DNA from: a virus
Length of the DNA stretch: 29,627 nt
Virus record (IMG/VR): IMGVR_UViG_3300044858_001908
Coordinates: 1-29,627 of that record
Direction: 5' to 3' (one strand)
The position numbers and the translations under genes were made by a program. Position 1 is the first letter of the stretch. The number at the start of each line of letters is the position of its first letter. Shown here piece after piece: positions 1 to 6,886 of the stretch. The notes beneath the pieces are model-generated. The model was not told the DNA's origin, did not search any database, and saw only the letters and a program-made list of their open reading frames with translations.

Positions 1-2
1 CG

Positions 3-44
3 CACTGCGTAGTGTTGGAATGTCCACATAACGGCAAACGGTAA
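3..44 (+). CDS. Possible 3' end of an upstream gene
   Basis: One plus-strand frame is open from the left edge of the window and ends at a TAA three bases before the Shine-Dalgarno of the next gene. It would encode a C-terminal tail HCVVLECPHNGKR. The position fits the tight packing of this module, but 13 codons are too few to show coding. Another frame also stops nearby (TAA at 29-31), so this could be non-coding. Confidence 0.25.
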   Translation, partial: HCVVLECPHNGKR

Positions 45-46
45 TT

Positions 47-51
47 GGAGG
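47..51 (+). promoter_or_regulatory. Ribosome binding site GGAGG that fixes the start of the first gene
   Basis: GGAGG lies 8 nt before the ATG at 60. The longer in-frame alternative start, TTG at 45, would overlap this site and has no Shine-Dalgarno of its own. The ATG at 60 is therefore the better start. Confidence 0.65.
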
Positions 52-59
52 TAAGTGAA

Positions 60-326
60 ATGCCATACGTAAACAAAGATAGGCCCTACAAAAAAGAATA
101 CCAGCAGCAGAAAGAGCGTGGGGAACATGCTAACCGTATGGAACGACAGCGAGCTAGACGCGCTGTAGACAAAAACGGAGTGGACAAGAACGGGAACGGC
201 AAAGCGGATAAGCGCGAAGGCAAAGATGTTAGCCACAACAAACCGCTTAGCCGCGGGGGCACGAACAAAGACGGGTACAAGATAGAAAGTAGCAGTAAAA
301 ACAGAGCCAGAAACTATAAAAAATAA
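60..326 (+). CDS. Small basic HNH-like phage protein
   Basis: This 88-residue, very Lys/Arg/Asn-rich protein has an N-terminal basic helical part (about residues 8-36, with RARRA) and a C-terminal segment D56-V57-S58-H59, then PLSRGG, ending in a K-N-R motif at 80-82. That arrangement resembles small HNH-fold-like proteins common in aquatic phages, usually written DVxH followed by an NR near the end. The full set of HNH catalytic histidines is not visible, so nuclease activity is uncertain and it may only bind DNA. Residues 42-53 (DKNGNGKADKRE) also match an EF-hand-type calcium loop. It sits 6 bp before the SNF2 helicase gene, in the same direction, as the first complete gene of the replication module. 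The family call is by recollection; the function is inferred. Confidence 0.75.
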   Translation: MPYVNKDRPYKKEYQQQKERGEHANRMERQRARRAVDKNGVDKNGNGKADKREGKDVSHNKPLSRGGTNKDGYKIESSSKNRARNYKK

Positions 327-332
327 AGGTGG

Positions 333-1877
333 ATGATGCAAGTTATAGACAACAGGGGGTTACTTCTCCGCGTTCGTAACCCCGAAAAAATATTAGCCGC
401 TATACCGACCAGTAGGAAATTAGACAACAACAACGTGTTGGTGCGATGGGGCGTGGACGAGTCCCGTGTGTTGCGCAATATGAACATACGGGACGTGCCC
501 TCGCCTATCATGGGCAAGTACGATTGGCCCGGGATGTACGCACCGTTTGAGCACCAGAAAACAACCGCTGCGTTCCTTACGATGCACCCTAGAGCCTTTT
601 GTTTCAACGAACAAGGCACAGGCAAGACAGGGTCTGCGATATGGGCATCTGATTTCTTGATGAAAGAGCGGCTGGTCAAACGTGTTTTGATTGTGTGCCC
701 AGTGTCTATTATGGATTCTGCATGGAGAGCGGACCTATTTAAGTTTGCCATGCACCGTACTGTGGACATTGCCCACGGCAGTAAAGCCAAGCGAATAGAC
801 ATCATCACGAGTGGTGCCGAATACGTTGTCATAAATTATGATGGCGTCGAGATTGTAAAAGACTACCTAGCTGCGGCTAAGTTTGACCTCATCATCGTGG
901 ATGAAGCTACCCACTACAAAAACGCACAGACAAAACGGTGGAAAGCTTTGAACCGTTTGGTGACTCCAAGTACATGGCTGTGGTTGATGACGGGGACTCC
1001 GGCGGCTCAATCGCCAGTGGATGCTTACGGGCTAGCTAAACTTGTTGCACCCAAGAACGTACCTCAATTTTTTGGCGCGTTTAAGAGCATGGTAATGGTT
1101 CAACTCACTCCGTTTAAGTGGGTGCCGAAAACAAACGCGGTTGACATAGTCTTCAACGCACTGCAACCGGCCATCCGGTTTACCAAAGATCAGTGTCTAG
1201 ACTTGCCTGAGATGACCTACGTTAAGCGGGAAGTAGAACTGACCGCCCAACAGAAGAAGTACTATCTGGATATCAAAGAAGACTTGATGGCGGTAGTGGC
1301 GGGGGAGCAGATATCCGCGGTTAACGCTGCAGTAAGCATGAATAAACTACTACAGATAGCCTGCGGAGCGGTGTATACCGACAACAAAGAGGTAGTGGAG
1401 TTTGATATCAAGAACCGATACAACGTGCTGAAGGAGGTGATAGCAGAGTCCAGCCAAAAGGTACTTATATTTGTCCCGTTTCGGCACGTAATAAATATAC
1501 TAGCAGCCAAGCTATCGAAAGACGGGATCACTAACGAAGTTATACAGGGTGATGTGTCCCCGGCTAAACGGACTGAAATATTTAAAAGGTTTCAGGAAAC
1601 GTCTGAGCCTCAAGTACTCGTCATCCAACCCCAAGCAGCGGCTCACGGGGTGACCCTCACTGCTGCAAACACGATTGTGTGGTGGTCTCCAGTATCTTCA
1701 TTGGAAACGTACGCACAGGCTAACGCTAGAGTGCATCGAGCAGGGCAGAAACACCCGTGTACAGTGGTGCGGCTGCAAGGCTCTAAAGTAGAGAAGCATA
1801 TATACAGAATGCTGGAAGAAAGAATCGACGTGCATTCAAAAATAATAGACTTGTACAAACACGTACTTGACGAGTAA
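333..1877 (+). CDS. SNF2-family DNA helicase/translocase
   Basis: This 514-residue superfamily 2 ATPase should translocate on double-stranded DNA using ATP. In order it shows a Q-like PFEHQ (71-75), Walker A EQGTGKT (93-99), Walker B IIVDEAT (187-193; DEAT instead of DEAH), motif III LMTGTP (218-223), a second RecA lobe with LIFVPFRHV, and motif VI ANARVHRAGQ (about 464-473). The length is typical of compact phage SNF2 proteins without accessory domains. In phages these proteins sit in replication/recombination modules, which fits the primase-helicase downstream; the exact role (fork remodelling, recombination, displacing bound proteins) is inferred. Two adjacent ATG codons (333 and 336) follow a GGTGG, so the start is uncertain by one residue. 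It is followed by an 82-bp gap that carries a promoter. Confidence 0.95.
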   Translation: MMQVIDNRGLLLRVRNPEKILAAIPTSRKLDNNNVLVRWGVDESRVLRNMNIRDVPSPIMGKYDWPGMYAPFEHQKTTAAFLTMHPRAFCFNEQGTGKTGSAIWASDFLMKERLVKRVLIVCPVSIMDSAWRADLFKFAMHRTVDIAHGSKAKRIDIITSGAEYVVINYDGVEIVKDYLAAAKFDLIIVDEATHYKNAQTKRWKALNRLVTPSTWLWLMTGTPAAQSPVDAYGLAKLVAPKNVPQFFGAFKSMVMVQLTPFKWVPKTNAVDIVFNALQPAIRFTKDQCLDLPEMTYVKREVELTAQQKKYYLDIKEDLMAVVAGEQISAVNAAVSMNKLLQIACGAVYTDNKEVVEFDIKNRYNVLKEVIAESSQKVLIFVPFRHVINILAAKLSKDGITNEVIQGDVSPAKRTEIFKRFQETSEPQVLVIQPQAAAHGVTLTAANTIVWWSPVSSLETYAQANARVHRAGQKHPCTVVRLQGSKVEKHIYRMLEERIDVHSKIIDLYKHVLDE

Positions 1878-1893
1878 GCATACAACATTAAAC

Positions 1894-1922
1894 TTGACCA
1901 TACTCAACTATAGTGATATAAA
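1894..1922 (+). promoter_or_regulatory. Sigma70-like promoter
   Basis: A -35 box TTGACC (1894-1899) and a -10 box TATAAA (1917-1922) are separated by exactly 17 bp. They lie in the only sizeable gap of the plus-strand module (1878-1959), 38 bp before the ATG at 1960. Both boxes are one mismatch from consensus. It would drive the downstream coupled genes with host RNA polymerase, independently of the SNF2 gene. Confidence 0.7.
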
Positions 1923-1959
1923 CTTAGTTTTACATGCAGTATACTTTAAAGGTGATGCG

Positions 1960-2364
1960 ATGGACGAAGAGGCTACCATAGACCTTGATAGGGTAGTGTC
2001 AGCTTATATAAAGCTGCGGGATAAGAAGCGGGACCTTACCACTGACTTTGAAGCTGCCCAAGCTGTTATAGATTCAAAGTTGCATAGGCTGGAAAGGGCG
2101 CTGTTAGAGTATTGCGACTCTAGTGGGGCAGAGTCTGTCCGTACGGAGTCTGGCACTTTTTACCGATCGGTGCGCTCTAAGTATTGGACATCCGACTGGG
2201 AATCCATGAATCGGTTCATCATCAAACATGAAGTACCTGAGTTGTTGGAAAAAAGGGTTCATCAAGGGAACATGAAACAGTTCCTAGAAGACCACCCCGA
2301 CCTGCTACCACCGGGGCTAAATCGTGATAGCGAATACACTGTGACTGTACGGAGGAAAAAATGA
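1960..2364 (+). CDS. Conserved phage protein with N-terminal coiled coil
   Basis: The protein has 134 residues. The N-terminal half (about 10-55) is a charged helical segment with coiled-coil character (IKLRDKKRDLTTDFEAAQAV). The C-terminal half has the pattern SVRTESGTFYRSV followed by W-x2-DW and a late PPGL segment. I recall this arrangement in replication modules of many aquatic phages, where it is left unnamed; it is loosely reminiscent of the Siphovirus Gp157 layout, but that link is weak. The open frame extends upstream to a TTG at 1867, but that would overlap the helicase gene and cover the promoter at 1894-1922. The ATG at 1960 has AAAGG about 7 nt upstream. Its stop overlaps the next start (ATGA), so the two are probably translationally coupled. 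Function unknown. Confidence 0.85.
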   Translation: MDEEATIDLDRVVSAYIKLRDKKRDLTTDFEAAQAVIDSKLHRLERALLEYCDSSGAESVRTESGTFYRSVRSKYWTSDWESMNRFIIKHEVPELLEKRVHQGNMKQFLEDHPDLLPPGLNRDSEYTVTVRRKK

Positions 2365-2606
2365 CAAATGGGTATGTTTCGTTTGAGGAACTGGCTAAGC
2401 ATTTGTCGGTTAAGGTCACTACTGTGCGTGACTGGGTGGCTAAAGGGCATATACCAAAACAAACCTACATAAAGGTTGGCACTACGTATAGGTTCAGTAT
2501 CCCAGAAGTAGTAGCGGCATTGAAGCAAGAGGCAAGTGATAACACAAAAGATAAAAACACTCCGGTCCAATTGGAGTTTAACTTTACTGATGAGGATGAT
2601 GTATGA
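2361..2606 (+). CDS. Small excisionase/MerR-like helix-turn-helix protein
   Basis: The protein has 81 residues. Residues 5-55 match the winged-helix HTH of the excisionase/AlpA/HTH_17 kind: YVSFEELAKHLSVKVTTVRDWVAKGHIP is helix-turn-helix, TYRFSIPEVVAALK is wing plus final helix. It should bind DNA. No integrase is visible, so a regulatory or replication role (for example origin binding) is at least as likely as excision. The last 20 residues are an acidic tail preceded by QLEFNF (70-75), which resembles a sliding-clamp-binding hexapeptide. Both ends overlap neighbours by ATGA, tying its expression to the preceding coiled-coil protein and the following candidate SSB. Confidence 0.85.
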   Translation: MTNGYVSFEELAKHLSVKVTTVRDWVAKGHIPKQTYIKVGTTYRFSIPEVVAALKQEASDNTKDKNTPVQLEFNFTDEDDV

Positions 2607-3574
2607 GTAACGTAACACTGTTTGAAAATATGCCCGAAGCGTATAAAGCACTATTGGCTAAGCTGCAGCCAGACACTAACGCCATTGGTCGCCAGACGAC
2701 GTCCGGGGTTAGCCGCTTAAGTATCCGCGGCGGGGTGTTCCGCAAAGTGGTTAACGGGCAAGAGGTAGGGGAACTTGAACAGCGTGCGATAAAAGCAGTG
2801 CTGGTTAAAACTGCTCCGATTACCCGCATGTACTACGCGGGACAGTTTGTGCAAGGGCAAACCACTGCCCCAGTTTGCTGGTCCGCCGATACTAGCACAG
2901 GACGTCCCGCCCCCGAGGTTATTGCCTCTGATCGCCAGTCAGAGTCTTGTTTTGACTGTAAGCAAAACATAAAAGGTTCTGGCATGGGGGAAGGACGGGC
3001 GTGTCGTTTTTCTCAGCGTGTGGCCGTGCTGTTGGCAGATGCAAGCGGTTCCGTTAACTCTAAAGATGTGTACCAGCTTTCTTTGCCCGCCACTAGTGTG
3101 TTCGGGGACAACAAGCAGAAGATGGCGTTACAGTCTTACGCTCGCTTCTTGGATGGGCAACGCGCTCCGTTAGCCTCTCTACTTACAGAAATACGTTTTG
3201 ATACTGACTCTTCCACACCCAAACTGTGCTTTAAAGCACTGCGGGTATTAGAGGCGTCGGAGTTGGAGTTGGCGATTGAGGCACAACAGAGCGCAGACAC
3301 CGAGAAACTTATTGCGCTGTACGTGAAACCAAAGGAAGATACTCCCCCCGCGTTTCAAAAATCGGTAGCCCCGAGGCCAATAGCAGCACCCCCAAAGCCG
3401 AAAGTGGAAGAGGAAGAGTTGGGGTTGTTTGGCGGACTCAGCAGTTCAACTGCGGAGGAACCCGAGGAAGTGGGAGAACCAAAAATTAAGGTGGCAAAAA
3501 AGAAAAATGCGCCCGCCCCCACTGTTCCTGATCTTGCTGGCCTGTTGGATGAACTAGACGGATACGACGATTAA
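2603..3574 (+). CDS. Putative zinc-containing ssDNA-binding protein
   Basis: The protein has 323 residues. Four cysteines (C92, C116, C119, C134) have the spacing of a single Cys4 zinc site, with GRACRFSQR around the last one. They sit within a folded core of about residues 35-235. From about residue 245 the chain becomes Pro/Ala/Glu-rich and disordered, and it ends in a strongly acidic tail (LDELDGYDD). A folded core plus an acidic C-terminal tail is the hallmark of single-stranded DNA-binding proteins such as T7 gp2.5, T4 gp32 and bacterial SSB, which use the tail to recruit partners. Neighbouring primase-helicase and SNF2 genes support a replication role. I recall similar unnamed Cys4 proteins in other podovirus-like phages, but no family name is certain. 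An ELGLF peptide (272-276) lies in the linker. The SSB role is inference. Confidence 0.7.
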   Translation: MSNVTLFENMPEAYKALLAKLQPDTNAIGRQTTSGVSRLSIRGGVFRKVVNGQEVGELEQRAIKAVLVKTAPITRMYYAGQFVQGQTTAPVCWSADTSTGRPAPEVIASDRQSESCFDCKQNIKGSGMGEGRACRFSQRVAVLLADASGSVNSKDVYQLSLPATSVFGDNKQKMALQSYARFLDGQRAPLASLLTEIRFDTDSSTPKLCFKALRVLEASELELAIEAQQSADTEKLIALYVKPKEDTPPAFQKSVAPRPIAAPPKPKVEEEELGLFGGLSSSTAEEPEEVGEPKIKVAKKKNAPAPTVPDLAGLLDELDGYDD

Positions 3575-3584
3575 AAAATAATAC

Positions 3585-3608
3585 AGGGGGCGCTAGTTCA
3601 GGCCCCTT
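3585..3608 (+). terminator. Intergenic GC-rich hairpin, possible weak terminator
   Basis: AGGGGGC (3585-3591) pairs with GCCCCTT (3602-3608) around a 10-nt loop, with one G-U pair. It lies just after the candidate SSB gene. The bases that follow are pyrimidine-rich (TCTTCTCT) but not a true U-run. It may attenuate transcription between the SSB and primase genes or protect the 3' end of the upstream message. Confidence 0.35.
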
Positions 3609-3630
3609 TCTTCTCTGATGTGGGAATGCT

Positions 3631-6618
3631 ATGGAACCTAAAGACTTTCTAAGCGCCGTTCTAGGCGCTGATGGGTACTATTGTGTAGTAGGCATTAAAG
3701 ATAAAAAAAGGGTAGTACCCAGATTTTGTTCGTCCATTGATGAAGTGCACGAGGCTGCATCAGTATTTGACTCAGATGGTTTTGATACGTTTGTAGCTCT
3801 TGCCACCTTTGTTACTAACGGGAGCCGCAAAGCCGACAACGTACTTGGGATAAAAACATTATTCCTTGATATCGATTGTGGGGAAGGGAAACCTTACGCA
3901 ACCCAACGCGCCGGGTGGGCGGCGTTGCAGGAGCTAAAAACCAAATATGGGTTGCCCGAATGTTCTGTGGTAGTGAACTCTGGGCGTGGGTTGCACGTGT
4001 ATTGGATACTGGATGCCGCCTATACACGGGAGCAATGGCTACCTGTAGCAGAACACCTCAAGGCTGTATGCCTAGAAGCGGGGCTGGCTATTGACCCATC
4101 GGTTACTGCTGACGCAGCTAGGATTTTGCGGGTCCCGGATACGCATAACTACAAAGGTAGCGTACCCAAGCAAGTTAAAATCATTAACACCAACCTGACG
4201 CCTGTGTCCTTGGCTGACTTTGCCAGCAAGCTGCCTGCGGTATTGATACCAGTTGCCCCCTTGGCTCCAACGAAAGAGTACTCGGAAGCAGACGCGAAAG
4301 ACATGGCGCGTGCGCTGGGGGACAACAAGTACGTAAAGAAGTTTTCCAAACTACTCAAAGCAACTGCGGTGGGTAAAGGGTGTGCCCAGATACACAGGGC
4401 GATAATGACCCCGGACGAGCTGTCGTACCCCGACTGGCTCCACGTACTGTCCATCGCTAAGTTCTGTGACGAGGACGGGGCGCAAGCAATTCACCTTGTG
4501 TCACAGGGATACAGTAACTACAGCGCAGAAGAAACAGAAAAGATAGCTGCCTCTATCGATACCCCACACCTGTGCTCCACGTTTGAAAAGGATAACCCCG
4601 CTGGATGTGAAGGCTGTCCGCACAAACTAGCGGGCACGATACGCTCGCCTATAAAGCTGTGTATGGAAGTACGTACGTCTGAAGCGGAAGTCGTGGAAGT
4701 TAAAGTCCCCGCTACCGGGAATAACTGGGGAGAGGAAGAGGCGGAGCACTACGCACAGCAGGAAGGCGACGATTCTGAAGGCGGTGAGGATAGCCTTAAC
4801 GCCCCTCGAACACCTTCACAGCCTACCCCACCTGAACCATTTAAAACGGTATCCATACAGATACCCAAGTATCCACTCCCTTACGAGAGAGGGGCGACGG
4901 GAGGGGTGTACGTACGCATAAAACATTCGGATGGCACGGAAGAGCAGAAGGAAATATACAAACGAGATTTGTATGTGACCAAAAGGTTGTTAGACCCTTT
5001 GGAAGGCCCCGCGTTTGAGTTTAAGCACCACACTGCCCGAGAGGGGGTACAGACATTTGTAATCCCTATGAACAAAATAACGTCAAAAGACGAATTTCGT
5101 AAGGTTATGGGGATGCACGATATCTTCGTACTGGCTAAACAAGCAGAGGCGCTCATGGTTTACATCGGGAGATGGATAGAGACTCTAAAAGACTCGCAGG
5201 ACATCATAAATGTACACACCCAGTTTGGGTGGACAGAAGATAGAAAATCCTTTGTGTTGGGGGAACGGGAGATATTTGCAGACCGTGTTCTCATAAACCC
5301 CCCCAGTATTCGTACTGCACAGTACTTCCCATTTTTTCAGAAGAAAGGCACGTTAGAGGGGTGGAAAAGAGTGACCGACTACTACAATCGAGACGGGTTT
5401 GAAGAACACCAGTACATGTTCGGTATAACATTTGGCGCTCCATTGATGATATTCATCCCTAACATAGCAGGGTCTATATACCATTTGATGAGTTCCGAAA
5501 CCGGATACGGCAAAACTACAGGTATGAACGGAGGGGCGTCGGTCTGGGGTAACTACAAGAAGTTGGTGCTCAAAGGGAAGGACACCGGTAACTCAGCGTG
5601 GAACCGTGCCGAGATATGGAAAAACCTACCGTTGTATATCGACGAGATCACTAATTACAAACCCGCGGATGCTAGCGAGTTTACCTATGCAGTAAGTGAT
5701 GGGGAGCAAAAGAACAGGATGTCCAACACCGGACAAAACGCGGAGCGTTACCGCGGGGCAGAATGGGCTTTTATCGTAGGGACTACAGGCAACACCAGTC
5801 TAGCGGACATTGTGTCTCAACATAGGGCGCTGGCTAAAGGGGAAATTGGGCGCATGTTAGAAGCCACAGTGATTAAAACTTTGAAAACTACAGAAGATGC
5901 GATGAAAGCGAATACATTGAATGAAGACTTGTCGAGCAACTACGGACATGCGGGGGAAGTGTTTATCCAACACGTACTCAACAACATGGTAGAGGTAGAA
6001 AAACTTGTACTTGCTACTAGGGACAAACTGATGCTGTCCGCAGGCTTGGAAGCACAACACCGCTTCTGGGTTGCCCAAACAGCTACAACTTTTGCGGGGT
6101 GCATCATTGCAAACCAATTGAAATTAACTAACTGGGACTTGCAGAGGTTGTACCGGTGGATAGTAAAGAAGCTTAAGAAGGCGAGAGAAGATATGAAAGA
6201 CATGGTTATAGACATTGAAGATTTGATAGGGCAATACCTGAGCGATAATCCCCGCGGTATACTGCGTTTGAAGAGCACTGACAGTGCAAGAACGAAAGAC
6301 GCAGAACTTGAGAAGTTGATTTTGCCGGACGCTACGCCTATGTTTAGATGGGTGGCACGGCACGAGTATGACGCTAACCGGTTGTTCCTGTTGCCCACCC
6401 CGTTTAAAGAATGGTGCCTTAAACGCGGACACCACTATGCATCCATACGCGACCTTATCAAACGCGAGATGAATGGTAAGTTCCACAAAGTACGTTTGGG
6501 TAGAGGCACTAAGTTGGATTTGGGGGCTATGCACACTATAGAACTTACATGGAACCAGTCCAAACATGAATCAGTACAGTCGAGTTTAACGGAAGATGAC
6601 GAGGTTGATGGTAACTGA
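3631..6618 (+). CDS. Primase-polymerase/DUF927-type helicase fusion
   Basis: This 995-residue protein should prime and unwind DNA at the phage fork. The N-terminal domain (about 1-200) has the archaeo-eukaryotic primase pattern: FLDID with metal-binding D80/D82, SGRGLHVYW with H122, and D161 followed by AARILRVPDT. A middle segment has a Cys cluster (C315, C326, C329) in a region reminiscent of PriCT/zinc modules. An acidic linker (about 360-400) leads to a DUF927-type helicase with Walker A SETGYGKTT (622-630) and Walker B LPLYIDEIT (around D671-E672). The size and order match phage and plasmid PrimPol-helicase fusions. It is preceded by GGGA about 7 nt before the ATG. No separate DNA polymerase is seen in the window. 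The helicase assignment is firm; the primase assignment is well supported by motifs. Confidence 0.9.
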   Translation: MEPKDFLSAVLGADGYYCVVGIKDKKRVVPRFCSSIDEVHEAASVFDSDGFDTFVALATFVTNGSRKADNVLGIKTLFLDIDCGEGKPYATQRAGWAALQELKTKYGLPECSVVVNSGRGLHVYWILDAAYTREQWLPVAEHLKAVCLEAGLAIDPSVTADAARILRVPDTHNYKGSVPKQVKIINTNLTPVSLADFASKLPAVLIPVAPLAPTKEYSEADAKDMARALGDNKYVKKFSKLLKATAVGKGCAQIHRAIMTPDELSYPDWLHVLSIAKFCDEDGAQAIHLVSQGYSNYSAEETEKIAASIDTPHLCSTFEKDNPAGCEGCPHKLAGTIRSPIKLCMEVRTSEAEVVEVKVPATGNNWGEEEAEHYAQQEGDDSEGGEDSLNAPRTPSQPTPPEPFKTVSIQIPKYPLPYERGATGGVYVRIKHSDGTEEQKEIYKRDLYVTKRLLDPLEGPAFEFKHHTAREGVQTFVIPMNKITSKDEFRKVMGMHDIFVLAKQAEALMVYIGRWIETLKDSQDIINVHTQFGWTEDRKSFVLGEREIFADRVLINPPSIRTAQYFPFFQKKGTLEGWKRVTDYYNRDGFEEHQYMFGITFGAPLMIFIPNIAGSIYHLMSSETGYGKTTGMNGGASVWGNYKKLVLKGKDTGNSAWNRAEIWKNLPLYIDEITNYKPADASEFTYAVSDGEQKNRMSNTGQNAERYRGAEWAFIVGTTGNTSLADIVSQHRALAKGEIGRMLEATVIKTLKTTEDAMKANTLNEDLSSNYGHAGEVFIQHVLNNMVEVEKLVLATRDKLMLSAGLEAQHRFWVAQTATTFAGCIIANQLKLTNWDLQRLYRWIVKKLKKAREDMKDMVIDIEDLIGQYLSDNPRGILRLKSTDSARTKDAELEKLILPDATPMFRWVARHEYDANRLFLLPTPFKEWCLKRGHHYASIRDLIKREMNGKFHKVRLGRGTKLDLGAMHTIELTWNQSKHESVQSSLTEDDEVDGN

Positions 6619-6817
6619 CATATCCCCTGACGGGGTGCGTGTTGTCGTAGACTGGAGCAAGTTTGTACCCGGTTCTTCGGTGTTTATACCCTGTGTAAAC
6701 ACCGTAAAAGCCCTAGAGCATTTTGTGGAAGCGGGGGGTGTGCGTAGGAGCGATATAGCACACCGAATACGGATTGAAGACGGGAAGTACGGCGTACGTG
6801 TTTGGAGGCTAAAGTAA
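6596..6817 (+). CDS. Small conserved phage protein at the end of the replication operon
   Basis: The protein has up to 73 residues. It contains VRVVVDWSKFVPGSSVFIPCVNT, which I recall as a recurring pattern in small unnamed phage proteins, and ends RIEDGKYGVRVWRLK. It is predicted to be a compact alpha/beta protein with no membrane segment or metal site. It overlaps the end of the primase gene, so its translation is probably coupled. Two ATG starts are possible: 6596, with GGAAG immediately before it, and 6608, with GAGG only 3 nt away. Neither spacing is ideal. It is the last plus-strand gene before the terminator. Function unknown. Confidence 0.7.
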   Translation: MTRLMVTDISPDGVRVVVDWSKFVPGSSVFIPCVNTVKALEHFVEAGGVRRSDIAHRIRIEDGKYGVRVWRLK

Positions 6818-6841
6818 GTGTGGTACTATAGCCCCGCGTCA

Positions 6842-6886
6842 TTCTCTATCAGAGAGAACATTAGCCCCCTCACGGGGGCTTTTTTT
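6842..6886 (+). terminator. Intrinsic terminator of the replication operon, with a second small hairpin
   Basis: AGCCCCC (6863-6869), a 4-nt loop TCAC and GGGGGCT (6874-6880) form a perfect 7-bp stem followed by an uninterrupted T-run to 6886, a textbook rho-independent terminator for plus-strand transcripts. A weaker stem, TTCTCT/AGAGAA (6842-6858), lies just before it. On the minus strand the main stem is not followed by a U-run, so it is less likely to stop the late operon. The T-run overlaps the minus-strand stop codon at 6885-6887. Confidence 0.9.

Noticed and set aside
314-832. Minus-strand open frame of 172 codons opposite the SNF2 gene
   Set aside because: The plus strand encodes clear helicase motifs through the same stretch, so this is an antisense shadow.
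1867-1959. Upstream extension of the 134-residue protein to a TTG start
   Set aside because: It would overlap the helicase stop and translate across a near-consensus promoter. ATG 1960 has a better ribosome binding site.
2361-2606. Evidence that this is an integrated prophage
   Set aside because: The only hint is an excisionase-like HTH fold, which is also common in regulators. No integrase, attachment site or bacterial gene is present.
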